Program-made: the position numbers and the translations under genes
The notes under the pieces: generated by a model
The model's database searches: none
What the model was told of the DNA's origin: nothing
What the model saw: only the letters and a program-made list of their open reading frames with translations
From: Winogradskyella vidalii
GTDB lineage: Bacteria; Bacteroidota; Bacteroidia; Flavobacteriales; Flavobacteriaceae
Length of the DNA stretch: 64,000 nucleotides
Assembly: GCF_013403955.1 (NCBI RefSeq)
Contig: NZ_JABFDG010000008.1
Location: forward strand, 124,001-188,000
Reading direction: 5' to 3'
Shown: piece by piece, positions 25,428-32,557 of the stretch
Position numbering within the stretch: position 1 is the first letter of the stretch
How the letters are laid out: each line of letters opens with the position of its first letter

Positions 25428-26072
25428 ATGCTATTTAGTACGTTTTTAGAATCTGTAGTAAAAATAAAAGATCTAGCGCTTTTTGGCGAAGATTCTCATG
25501 CTAAAATGTCTCCACCTTATCGTTTGGAGTTGGCAGAAAAAAACAAAGCAAAGTCTAAAACAGCTAGAAAAGCAGGAGTAATGGCCTTATTTTATCCCGA
25601 TACAAACGATGAAACTAATTTAGTGCTTATTCTTCGTAAAACTTATAGAGGTGTACATTCTGCACAAGTTGGGTTTCCTGGAGGAAAGTATGAAGACGAG
25701 GATAATAATGACTTAATGCAAACGGCAATAAGAGAGACCGAAGAGGAAATAGGTGTATCTAGAGCTCATATTGAGGTTTTAAAAACCATGTCGCCTATAT
25801 ATATTCCACCAAGTAATTTTATGGTACATCCTTTTATAGGTATTTCAAAAGAGTATTTAATTTTTACCAAACAAGACGAAGAAGTAGAGGCCATAATAGA
25901 GGTGAAGCTAAGTGATTTTCTAAATGACAGTAATATATTAATGACAAGTGTACCAACGTCTTTTGGAGTTGAAGTAGAGGTTCCCGCTTTTAATTTTAAT
26001 AATTATATTGTATGGGGAGCAACAGCCATGATGCTCGGTGAAATTAAAGACTTGTTAAAAGAGGTCTTATAA
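25428..26072 (+). CDS. CoA pyrophosphatase-type Nudix hydrolase
   Basis: The 214-residue protein has the Nudix box with the CoA-pyrophosphatase-type prefix: GFPGGKYEDEDNNDLMQTA followed by IRETEEEIGV. It also has the upstream KMSPPYRLELAEKNKAK segment, which matches the NUDT7/NudL group N-terminus. The expected reaction is hydrolysis of CoA or acyl-CoA to 3',5'-ADP and (acyl)phosphopantetheine with Mg2+. The M1 start is kept because the first 25 residues match the family layout. It is divergent from the cyclophilin gene with a 2-base gap and lies 49 bases before plsC, which has its own -7 box. Confidence 0.88.
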   Translation: MLFSTFLESVVKIKDLALFGEDSHAKMSPPYRLELAEKNKAKSKTARKAGVMALFYPDTNDETNLVLILRKTYRGVHSAQVGFPGGKYEDEDNNDLMQTAIRETEEEIGVSRAHIEVLKTMSPIYIPPSNFMVHPFIGISKEYLIFTKQDEEVEAIIEVKLSDFLNDSNILMTSVPTSFGVEVEVPAFNFNNYIVWGATAMMLGEIKDLLKEVL

Positions 26073-26086
26073 ATTAACATTATGTT

Positions 26087-26094
26087 TACATTTG
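26087..26094 (+). promoter_or_regulatory. -7 promoter box for the acyltransferase gene
   Basis: TACATTTG is a perfect TAnnTTTG match, 27 bases before the ATG at 26122, the same distance as at fumC. The -33 element is not clear. Confidence 0.4.
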
Positions 26095-26121
26095 TAAATT
26101 ATATAAATTGTAAACAACATT

Positions 26122-26922
26122 ATGGGATTATTCAAAAGAAATCCTTTCGGACATATACTTTGGGTTAAAAAATGGCTTATTAGACTTCTAGGTTTATTTA
26201 CGCATAGACGCTTTAGAGGATTTAACGACCTTCAGATTGAAGGTTCTGAAATTATAAAAGACCTTCCTGATACCAATGTTCTTTTTATATCTAATCACCA
26301 AACCTATTTTGCTGATGTTATTTCAATGTTTCATGTTTTTAATGCAAGTCTAAGTGGCCGATTAGACAATATTAAAAATGTGGGGTATTTATGGAATCCG
26401 AAACTGAACATGTATTACGTTGCAGCAAAGGAAACTATGAAAGCTGGTTTATTGCCAAAAATATTTGCTTACACGGGTTCTATTAGTATTGAGCGTACTT
26501 GGCGTTCTCAGGGTAAAGACGTCAATAGGCAAGTGAAGATGAGTGATATTACCATGATAAAAACAGCTTTAAATGATGGTTGGGTAATTACATTTCCACA
26601 AGGGACGACAACGCCTTTTAAACCTATTAGAAAAGGAACAGCTCATATTATTAAAAGACATAAACCTGTTGTAGTACCTATTGTCATTGATGGTTTTAGA
26701 CGTTCTTTTGATAAGAAAGGGCTGCGAATTAAAAAGAAAAATATTTTTCAAACTTTTGAAATTAAGGAGCCGTTAGAGATTGATTACGATAACGAATCTA
26801 TAGATAGTATTGTTGAAAAAATCGAATATGCTATTGAGCAACACCCTTCTTTTTTAAAAGTAATACCACAAGATGTTCTCGAAGAAAAAGAGCGCCTAAA
26901 CAGAGAGCTACGTGATATGTAG
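26122..26922 (+). CDS. 1-acyl-sn-glycerol-3-phosphate acyltransferase-like (PlsC family)
   Basis: The 266-residue protein has the LPLAT/PlsC motifs: SNHQTYFADVISMF in place of the usual NHx4D, a GSISIERTWRSQG region, FPQGTTTPFKPIRKGTAHI (in the position of the FPEGTR motif) and VVPIVIDGF. It would transfer an acyl chain to lysophosphatidic acid or a related lipid at the inner membrane face. Note that the histidine and aspartate of the first motif are separated by five residues rather than four, so a different acceptor is possible. It is expressed from its own promoter box downstream of the Nudix gene. Confidence 0.85.
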   Translation: MGLFKRNPFGHILWVKKWLIRLLGLFTHRRFRGFNDLQIEGSEIIKDLPDTNVLFISNHQTYFADVISMFHVFNASLSGRLDNIKNVGYLWNPKLNMYYVAAKETMKAGLLPKIFAYTGSISIERTWRSQGKDVNRQVKMSDITMIKTALNDGWVITFPQGTTTPFKPIRKGTAHIIKRHKPVVVPIVIDGFRRSFDKKGLRIKKKNIFQTFEIKEPLEIDYDNESIDSIVEKIEYAIEQHPSFLKVIPQDVLEEKERLNRELRDM

Positions 26923-26948
26923 TTTTATAATAAAGTATGAATTGTATT

Positions 26949-27284
26949 CTAAGAAACCTTTACTCCGTTTTTAACCTTGGTTTCAGGATGTAATAAATAA
27001 ACATCATTTGCTTTTACTGCTCCAACAACTAGACAAGCACTCATAAAGTTTGCAATTTGCTTTTTAGGGAAGTTGATTACTGCAACAATTTGACGGTGTA
27101 GAAGTGCTTCTTTCTTGTATAATGTTGTGATTTGAGCGGAAGACTTTCTTATCCCCAATTCTCCAAAATCTATACTCAGTTGGTAAGCAGGGCGATGTGC
27201 TTTTGGGAAATCTTTAACGTCAATAATTGTACCTATACGCATATCTACCTTTGTAAAGTCTTTATAAGTTATTATCTTTTCCAT
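26949..27284 (-). CDS. csaA: CsaA-type tRNA-binding domain protein
   Basis: The chosen start MEKIITYKDFTKVDMRIGTI gives 111 residues, the size of CsaA. The protein is a single EMAP-II-like OB fold: DMRIGTIIDVKDFPKAHRPA, LSIDFGELGIRKSSAQITT, VAVINFPKKQIANFMSACLVVG. The longer frame to 27383 would add a hydrophobic, non-conserved leader that overlaps the divergent thioredoxin gene, so it was rejected. CsaA proteins bind tRNA-like RNA and have been described as chaperones for secretion. It is divergent from the thioredoxin-like gene. Confidence 0.85.
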   Translation of the reverse strand: MEKIITYKDFTKVDMRIGTIIDVKDFPKAHRPAYQLSIDFGELGIRKSSAQITTLYKKEALLHRQIVAVINFPKKQIANFMSACLVVGAVKANDVYLLHPETKVKNGVKVS

Positions 27285-27343
27285 ATTAATAGTAATTGCT
27301 TTTTTAGGATTACTAAAATCTAAAATTATAAAAAATAAAAACA

Positions 27344-27898
27344 ATGGCGCGTACCAAATCAAATATGTTGCCTTTAGGCACAAAAGCTCCTGACTTTAAA
27401 CTGGTAGATACAACTGATAATAAAATGAAATCGTTAGATAAACTTAAAGGAACTACAGCGACTTTAATAATGTTTATCTGTAATCATTGTCCATTTGTAA
27501 TGCATGTTAATTCAGAATTGGCTCAACTGGCAAAAGATTACGTAGCGAAAGGTATTAAATGCATAGCTATATCAAGTAATGATACTGAAAATTTTCCACA
27601 AGATGGTCCTAAATTCATGCAGCAAAATGCTTTAGATAACGACTATATTTTTCCCTATTTATATGATCAAACGCAAGATGTTGCTAAAGCATATAATGCA
27701 GCTTGTACACCAGATTTTTTCTTGTTTAACGAAGATTTAAAACTTGTTTATACCGGACAATTAGATGATTCTAGACCAGGAAATGACATACCTGTTACAG
27801 GTAAAGATATTAGAGAAGCTTTGAATGCTTTAATTGATAATGAAACGGTTAATCCCAATCAGAAACCAAGTTTGGGTTGTAGTATTAAATGGCGCTAA
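27344..27898 (+). CDS. Thioredoxin-fold peroxiredoxin-like protein (AhpC/TSA type)
   Basis: The 184-residue protein starts MARTKSNMLPLGTKAPDFKL and has a TlpA/AhpC-type fold. The active-site region is FICNHCPFVMHVNSEL with a C-N-H-C pair, unlike the single cysteine of typical peroxiredoxins. Later blocks IAISSNDTENFPQDGP, YDQTQDVAKAYNAACTPDFF and LDDSRPGNDIPVTGKDIREAL are characteristic of the group. There is no signal peptide, so it is cytosolic. It is probably a thiol-disulfide reductase or peroxidase; the partner is not known. Confidence 0.88.
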   Translation: MARTKSNMLPLGTKAPDFKLVDTTDNKMKSLDKLKGTTATLIMFICNHCPFVMHVNSELAQLAKDYVAKGIKCIAISSNDTENFPQDGPKFMQQNALDNDYIFPYLYDQTQDVAKAYNAACTPDFFLFNEDLKLVYTGQLDDSRPGNDIPVTGKDIREALNALIDNETVNPNQKPSLGCSIKWR

Positions 27899-27910
27899 AT
27901 ATCAGGCTAA

Positions 27911-27940
27911 TTTCATTGTATTTATTGAAATGTAACTTTG
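27911..27940 (+). promoter_or_regulatory. Candidate promoter for the rhodanese gene
   Basis: TAACTTTG at 27933-27940 is a perfect TAnnTTTG -7 box. TTTC at 27911-27914 is a weak -33 element, 18 bases before it. The box lies within an imperfect palindrome (GTAACTTTGGTTAC, 27932-27945). The rhodanese ATG is about 50 bases downstream. Confidence 0.45.
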
Positions 27941-27991
27941 GTTACGTTTGGTTTTAAATGCTTTTCGGAATTTTGCTTAAAATAAATTACT

Positions 27992-28300
27992 ATGGGATTA
28001 TTAAATGCTTTATTCGGAAAGTCAAAAAATAATGTGGCTGAATATATTGAGAAAAATGCTGTTATATTGGATGTTAGATCACACGGAGAATATCAAGGTG
28101 GTCATATTGAAAAAGCGAAACATATTCCACTTCAAGAATTAAAAAGTAGGCTAAACGAGATTAAAAAATTAAACCAACCTGTTATAGCGTACTGTGCTAG
28201 TGGTATGCGTTCTGCAAGTGCAACTAGCATGCTAAAGTCTCACGGTATCGATGCCGTTAATGGTGGCGGAATGGGAAGTTTAATGCGAAAATTAGGATAA
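27992..28300 (+). CDS. Single-domain rhodanese-like sulfurtransferase
   Basis: The 102-residue protein is one rhodanese domain: VILDVRSHGEYQGGHIEKAKHIPL is the first signature (split around the DVRS loop), then VIAYCASGMRSASATSML holds the catalytic cysteine loop CASGMR. The last part GIDAVNGGGMGSLMRKLG is typical of the GlpE/PspE-size proteins. No signal peptide is present, so it is cytosolic. It should move sulfane sulfur from a donor such as thiosulfate to an acceptor thiol. It is a separate unit with its own promoter box and is convergent with the DUF4230 gene. Confidence 0.92.
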   Translation: MGLLNALFGKSKNNVAEYIEKNAVILDVRSHGEYQGGHIEKAKHIPLQELKSRLNEIKKLNQPVIAYCASGMRSASATSMLKSHGIDAVNGGGMGSLMRKLG

Positions 28301-28306
28301 TAGTTA

Positions 28307-28930
28307 TTATTGCAATACCCTTTCAAGATCTATAAGTTCACTAAAATCTTCAATAGGGTTTTCATTATACTTTAAGGTCCAACCTAAAGAATTAGTAAGA
28401 ATAAAGAATTTAGAAAGTTCACTAATCAATCGATTTTTAGCATTAGATTTTAAATCGGAAGCTTCAATTTTTTTCAACAGTGATTTTCTAACCGTATTTT
28501 TAATATTATTATAATCTTTGGCTTCAAATTGATTTAGGAAATCGGCCTGTACATCGTAATATTCAAAATCTGGACTAATTTTGATTTCTTCTTTCGGAAT
28601 ACTGACTATTTGAAGTGTTTTTGTGGTTTCGTCTATATTGTATTCAATTTTACTTAAATCATAAGCAACAGTTACATCTGCATTGACAATTACAAGGGCC
28701 TTTTTTTCGGCAGATACTAAATCTCCAAAAATAGCTTTAGAGTTTTTGTAACTAAATACTTCTGAAAAATGACCTTCGGTTACAACCAGTTTTCCAACGT
28801 TATTTATTTGTTCTTGAATTAAGGCACTATGTTCCTTAATTATGATCTTATCTCCCTTTTTGTCTTCGCAATATTTAAAGGTAAATAACACAATCATTGT
28901 GATTATAACACCAAATAGTATTTTTTTCAT
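28307..28930 (-). CDS. DUF4230 family membrane-anchored protein
   Basis: From the ATG (MKKILFGVIITMIVLFTF) the protein is 207 residues with one N-terminal membrane helix and a soluble domain outside. A TTG six bases upstream is an alternative start. The body shows the DUF4230 pattern: an early QINNVGKLVVTEGHFSEVF, the central KKALVIVNADVTVAYDLSKI, and the YDVQADFLNQFEAKDYN and LLKKIEASDLKSNAKNRLI helices at the end. The family has no established function. The stop is 6 bases from the convergent rhodanese stop and no terminator is seen. Confidence 0.85.
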   Translation of the reverse strand: MKKILFGVIITMIVLFTFKYCEDKKGDKIIIKEHSALIQEQINNVGKLVVTEGHFSEVFSYKNSKAIFGDLVSAEKKALVIVNADVTVAYDLSKIEYNIDETTKTLQIVSIPKEEIKISPDFEYYDVQADFLNQFEAKDYNNIKNTVRKSLLKKIEASDLKSNAKNRLISELSKFFILTNSLGWTLKYNENPIEDFSELIDLERVLQ

Positions 28931-29077
28931 AGGCAAATTTACATATTATACAATTTTACAGGGCTAAAAATAGTAATAATTAAATCCTGTTTTTTTGCCT
29001 TATGTCGTATACAAGGGTTTATAGTCTGATAAAAATGCAACACATCTTGGATTTTTAACTATTTGAAATAAAGCTTT

Positions 29078-29085
29078 TAAATTTG
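29078..29085 (+). promoter_or_regulatory. -7 promoter box for the exported hypothetical protein
   Basis: TAAATTTG is a perfect TAnnTTTG match about 35 bases before the ATG at 29120. TTTG at 29062-29065 is too close (12 bases) to be a normal -33 element. Confidence 0.4.
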
Positions 29086-29119
29086 ATATAACCACCCTCG
29101 AATCTAAAAAGTGAATGTT

Positions 29120-29896
29120 ATGATAAAAATCATCTGCACGTTACTCGTTCTACTTTCGGCTATTAATACTTATGGTCAAGATATATTTTTACTAAAAAAT
29201 ACCAATCCTAAAGCTAAGGAGTTATTACATCGTTTAAATTCAACTAAAGATAGCTTAATTTTAGAAAGTAAAACTAAAATTATTCAAGTTGATATCTTTA
29301 ATGAAGATTATGATAAAATAATAACAGTTGATGGCTATAATGCTCAAATTTCATTAGGTGATATACCAGAAGGTAAACTTGTTATTGAAGCTAAACTAGC
29401 AGACAAAGTTATTGTTATGGGATTATTGCGATTAACCCGTGATAATGGAGTCGCAAACACCGCTACTGCTAGCCAAAATATTGAGGTTATTGAAGGTAAT
29501 GGTATGATGTTGGACGAAAGTTTAAATGTGATTAAACGAAAACCCCATAATAGTATCGCATTTCTTTTAACAGGAGCAAAATCGAAAACAGAATCTAGTG
29601 ATAGTGAAAAACTTAAATTCTTTTGGGTAGTAATTAAAGTGAATAATGAGATTGGCTCAAGTAAAACCATGCGTTTGGTAAATGAAAAAACTGTAGAACG
29701 TATGATTTTAAAACATAAGCAAGAGCTTAATAGCGCTTCTGGTAAACTAAATGAATTAACAGTTTGGGAAGTTTACAATACATCAAAATTTATGGAACGT
29801 CAAGTGCTAAATCCTGATTTTTTCTATTCATTGTCTTCAGATTTATTTAATACAACACCTTATTATTCAACACATAATAATGTTGCAAATCTTTAG
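29120..29896 (+). CDS. Exported protein of unknown function
   Basis: The start ATG at 29120 gives MIKIICTLLVLLSAINTYGQ, a good Sec signal peptide with cleavage after Gly19. An upstream GTG would add three residues. The mature part is about 240 residues. It has a beta-sandwich-like segment (about 40-115: KIIQVDIFNEDYDKIITVDG, then ISLGDIPEGKLVIEAKLADK) and a C-terminal helical part (EKTVERMILKHKQELNSASG, LTVWEVYNTSKFMERQ). It has no lipobox and no T9SS sorting domain, so it probably stays in the periplasm. No family recognised. It lies alone, convergent with the sugar kinase gene. Confidence 0.75.
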   Translation: MIKIICTLLVLLSAINTYGQDIFLLKNTNPKAKELLHRLNSTKDSLILESKTKIIQVDIFNEDYDKIITVDGYNAQISLGDIPEGKLVIEAKLADKVIVMGLLRLTRDNGVANTATASQNIEVIEGNGMMLDESLNVIKRKPHNSIAFLLTGAKSKTESSDSEKLKFFWVVIKVNNEIGSSKTMRLVNEKTVERMILKHKQELNSASGKLNELTVWEVYNTSKFMERQVLNPDFFYSLSSDLFNTTPYYSTHNNVANL

Positions 29897-29993
29897 AAGA
29901 TTTTAATAATATAGTTTACTAGAGCAAAGCATCATCTTAGTAACTTGTAAAAGTAGTATTAAGCTTTCAATGTTTGTGTTTTTAAAGAAAGTT

Positions 29994-30998
29994 CTAGCGA
30001 ACAAAACGTCCTGAAGTATTTCCATCGAGTATAGCAACGACCTCACTAACATTGGTATAATTTACATCACCTTCGTATGTGTGTTTTAAAGCACAGGCAG
30101 CACTTGCAAACTGCATTGCCTTAAAATCATCGTATTGTTGTAATCCGTGTATTAAACCAGCTGCAAAAGCATCTCCTGTACCAATCCTGTCAACGATGTG
30201 CGTAATATCTAAATCTTCAGTTTCTTTAAATTCTACACCGTTCCACATTCTAGCTCTAATTTTATGCCATGAAGCATTTAAAGCCGTTCTAATTTTATCA
30301 AATACCTTTTCAATAGAAGGAAATGTTTCCATGAGTTGTTGGCTTGCTTTTAGAAAATCGTCATTAGAATAGCTGTAATTAGTTCCTAACACCTCATTTA
30401 TTTCATTGATTCCGCCAATAAAAATATTAGAATATTCTAATAATTCAATTAAAGAGGATTTAGCGTCTTTGCCATATTTCCATAAGCCACTTCTGTAAGT
30501 CGGATCTGCAGATACTGTGATGCCTTTCTCTCTAGCTAAAATAAGCCCTTCTTTTAAGGTATCGAAAGCACCTTGCGTTAACCCAGGTGTAATACCTGTC
30601 CAATGAAACCAATTCCCTTTTCTAAATGCCTTTTCCCAATCGACCATAGAAGGTACAACTTCAGAAAAAGAGGAGTGAGATCTGTTATAGGAAATTTTAC
30701 TAGGTCGCATAACGGCGCCGACTTCTAAAAAGTAAACACCTAATGGACGTTTAGAATATACAATTGAAGAGGTGCTTAATCCAAACTTTCTAATGTAAGC
30801 CAAAGCTGTTTCGCCAATAAAATCGTCTGAAACAACACTTATGTGCTTCACTTTTCCACCAAAATTAGCAATAGAAATACCAACGTTTAATTCTGTACCG
30901 CCAAAGTAGAATTCAGCAATATTAGATTGCATAAATTTCTTGTTTCCTCTTGGCGAAATACGCATTAAAACTTCTCCGAATGTAATAATTTGTTCCAT
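29994..30998 (-). CDS. kdgK: PfkB-family sugar kinase, probably 2-keto-3-deoxygluconate kinase
   Basis: The 334-residue protein is a ribokinase-fold kinase: the N-terminal EQIITFGEVLMRISPRGN, the substrate-binding FYFGGTELNVGISIANFGGK, and the C-terminal catalytic DRIGTGDAFAAGLIHGLQ with the base Asp. The start pattern FGEVLMRxSP and WFHWTGITPGLT are those of KDG kinases, which phosphorylate 2-dehydro-3-deoxy-gluconate on the way to the Entner-Doudoroff aldolase. It is consistent with use of uronic-acid sugars. It has no neighbour from the same pathway, so specificity is less sure than the family. Confidence 0.75.
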   Translation of the reverse strand: MEQIITFGEVLMRISPRGNKKFMQSNIAEFYFGGTELNVGISIANFGGKVKHISVVSDDFIGETALAYIRKFGLSTSSIVYSKRPLGVYFLEVGAVMRPSKISYNRSHSSFSEVVPSMVDWEKAFRKGNWFHWTGITPGLTQGAFDTLKEGLILAREKGITVSADPTYRSGLWKYGKDAKSSLIELLEYSNIFIGGINEINEVLGTNYSYSNDDFLKASQQLMETFPSIEKVFDKIRTALNASWHKIRARMWNGVEFKETEDLDITHIVDRIGTGDAFAAGLIHGLQQYDDFKAMQFASAACALKHTYEGDVNYTNVSEVVAILDGNTSGRFVR

Positions 30999-31134
30999 AA
31001 ATTGTGGTTTGAAATCTAAGCTTTAAAGTTATTGAATTATTTACTCTAATTATAATATCAGCTTAAAAGTTTCTCAGATAAATTTAGTTTCAGTTATTTG
31101 AATAACTTTAGCATCATAATTTAAATAGTCTTGA

Positions 31135-31662
31135 ATGAATTTTAAAATTATAGAAACCGAACGTCTTTTCTTAAGACCTGTTTTAGAAACTGATGTCCAA
31201 GATTTTTTTGAGTTAGACTCAAATCCCAAAGTCCATATTTTTCTTGAAAATAAACCTGTAAAAACCCTAATAGAATCTGAAGCTATGGTTGCTAGTATTT
31301 TGCAACAATATAAAACTTACGGTTTGGGGCGTTTAGTGCTGATAGATAAAGTAACTAATGGGTTTATAGGTTGGTCTGGCCTTAAATATGAAGAAAATTT
31401 ACGCAAAGAATTTAGTTATTACGATTTGGGGTACCGACTTAAAGAACAATTCTGGGGAAAAGGTTACGCCACTGAAGCTGCAATTGCTTCTTTGAATTAC
31501 GGTTTTTCTATCTTAAAATTACAGGAAATAGGAGCGGCTGCTGATGTCAATCATATTGCTTCTAACAGTATTTTAAATAAGATTGGCATGCCGTTTATAG
31601 AAACTTTTGAATATAAAGGGGAATTGTGCAATTGGTATAATTTAAAAAAGCCTAGTTTATAA
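31135..31662 (+). CDS. GNAT family N-acetyltransferase (RimJ/RimL type)
   Basis: The 175-residue protein has the RimJ-like layout: an N-terminal IETERLFLRPVLETD, a central GFIGWSGLKYEEN strand, and the acetyl-CoA binding motif RLKEQFWGKGYATEA with the Q/RxxGxG/A-type loop. It ends with a strand matching GMPFIETFEYKGELCNWY. It acetylates an amino group, possibly on a ribosomal protein N-terminus or a small molecule. The gene stands alone and ends at a shared terminator. Confidence 0.88.
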   Translation: MNFKIIETERLFLRPVLETDVQDFFELDSNPKVHIFLENKPVKTLIESEAMVASILQQYKTYGLGRLVLIDKVTNGFIGWSGLKYEENLRKEFSYYDLGYRLKEQFWGKGYATEAAIASLNYGFSILKLQEIGAAADVNHIASNSILNKIGMPFIETFEYKGELCNWYNLKKPSL

Positions 31663-31667
31663 AAAAA

Positions 31668-31691
31668 CAAAATCCCTTTTCAGGGATTTTG
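31668..31691. terminator. Bidirectional terminator between GNAT and tonB genes
   Basis: CAAAATCCCT and AGGGATTTTG are perfect 10-base arms with a four-base TTTC loop. An A run lies upstream. Confidence 0.85.
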
Positions 31692-31731
31692 TATTCAAAA
31701 ATTAGTTAGTAATAAGGGGTAGTTAATTGAT

Positions 31732-32466
31732 TTAATTTTGGCGTAATTGAAAGTTTATAGGAATACTATAAGGCACACTAACACTTTTATCTCTTTGTTT
31801 ACCAGGAACCATAGTTGGTAATAAGTTTACAATACGTTCAGCTTCGGTTTCTAAAAGTTTATCCGGACCTCTACTTTGTACTTTAGTTACCTTTCCGTGC
31901 TTATCGATTAAAAAGAAGACAAACACTTTACCTTGAATATCAAGTTCTGCTGCTGCTGAAGGATATCTAAAGTGCTTTTTAAGGTGTTCTTGAATTTTTC
32001 GTTCAAAACAAGCTCTTAATTCATCATTACTACCAGTACAACCTGGAAATTGTGGTACTTTTTCTATCACCGCAAAAGGGACTTCTAAATCTTCTTCTAC
32101 TTCTTCAACAACTACATCTTCTACACCAATTTCACGATCGTCAATAATATCATCTTGCCCTACTTCTGTGCTTTCAATTAACGTTTCTTCAACATCTTCA
32201 ACATCTTCAACAATTTTAATTACTTCAGCAACTATTTGTTTTTGTGCAGGAGGTGGAGGAGGTGGTGGCATATCAATAGTAGTGATAGGAATATCTTCCT
32301 CTATAAAGTCATCTACCATTAAGATATCTATCTTTGTTCCTTCTTTATTGTAAGTCTTATGTTCTAGCCCTAAATACGTAAGGAGTAACATTACATTTAA
32401 GCCAACAGCAAAGTATAAATTGCTGTTTCGACCTACATTGGCTTTTGGATTTTTTTTGAGTTCCAT
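31732..32466 (-). CDS. Energy transducer TonB
   Basis: The 244-residue protein has a cytoplasmic start with KKNPKANVGRNSNLYFAVGL, a membrane helix at about 20-38 (LYFAVGLNVMLLLTYLGL), a short proline run (PPPPPPAQK, about 66-74), an acidic linker rich in Glu/Asp/Val (about 85-130), and a C-terminal TonB domain from about 145: FRYPSAAAELDIQGKVFVFF and the final SVPYSIPINFQL. It transmits proton-motive force from ExbBD to outer-membrane receptors. A TonB-dependent receptor is encoded immediately upstream on the same strand (its stop is about 90 bases before this start), so this TonB may be dedicated to it. Confidence 0.92.
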   Translation of the reverse strand: MELKKNPKANVGRNSNLYFAVGLNVMLLLTYLGLEHKTYNKEGTKIDILMVDDFIEEDIPITTIDMPPPPPPPAQKQIVAEVIKIVEDVEDVEETLIESTEVGQDDIIDDREIGVEDVVVEEVEEDLEVPFAVIEKVPQFPGCTGSNDELRACFERKIQEHLKKHFRYPSAAAELDIQGKVFVFFLIDKHGKVTKVQSRGPDKLLETEAERIVNLLPTMVPGKQRDKSVSVPYSIPINFQLRQN

Positions 32467-32557
32467 GACGTTTAATTTTATAGTATAAATTTACTCAATA
32501 TTACCTTTGTAGATTATGATATAAGTCATGTTTGTCTAAAAACCAGTGACTTAGGGG

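Noticed and set aside
27285..27383. N-terminal extension of the CsaA-like protein
   Set aside because: It is hydrophobic, not family-like, and overlaps the divergent thioredoxin-like gene.
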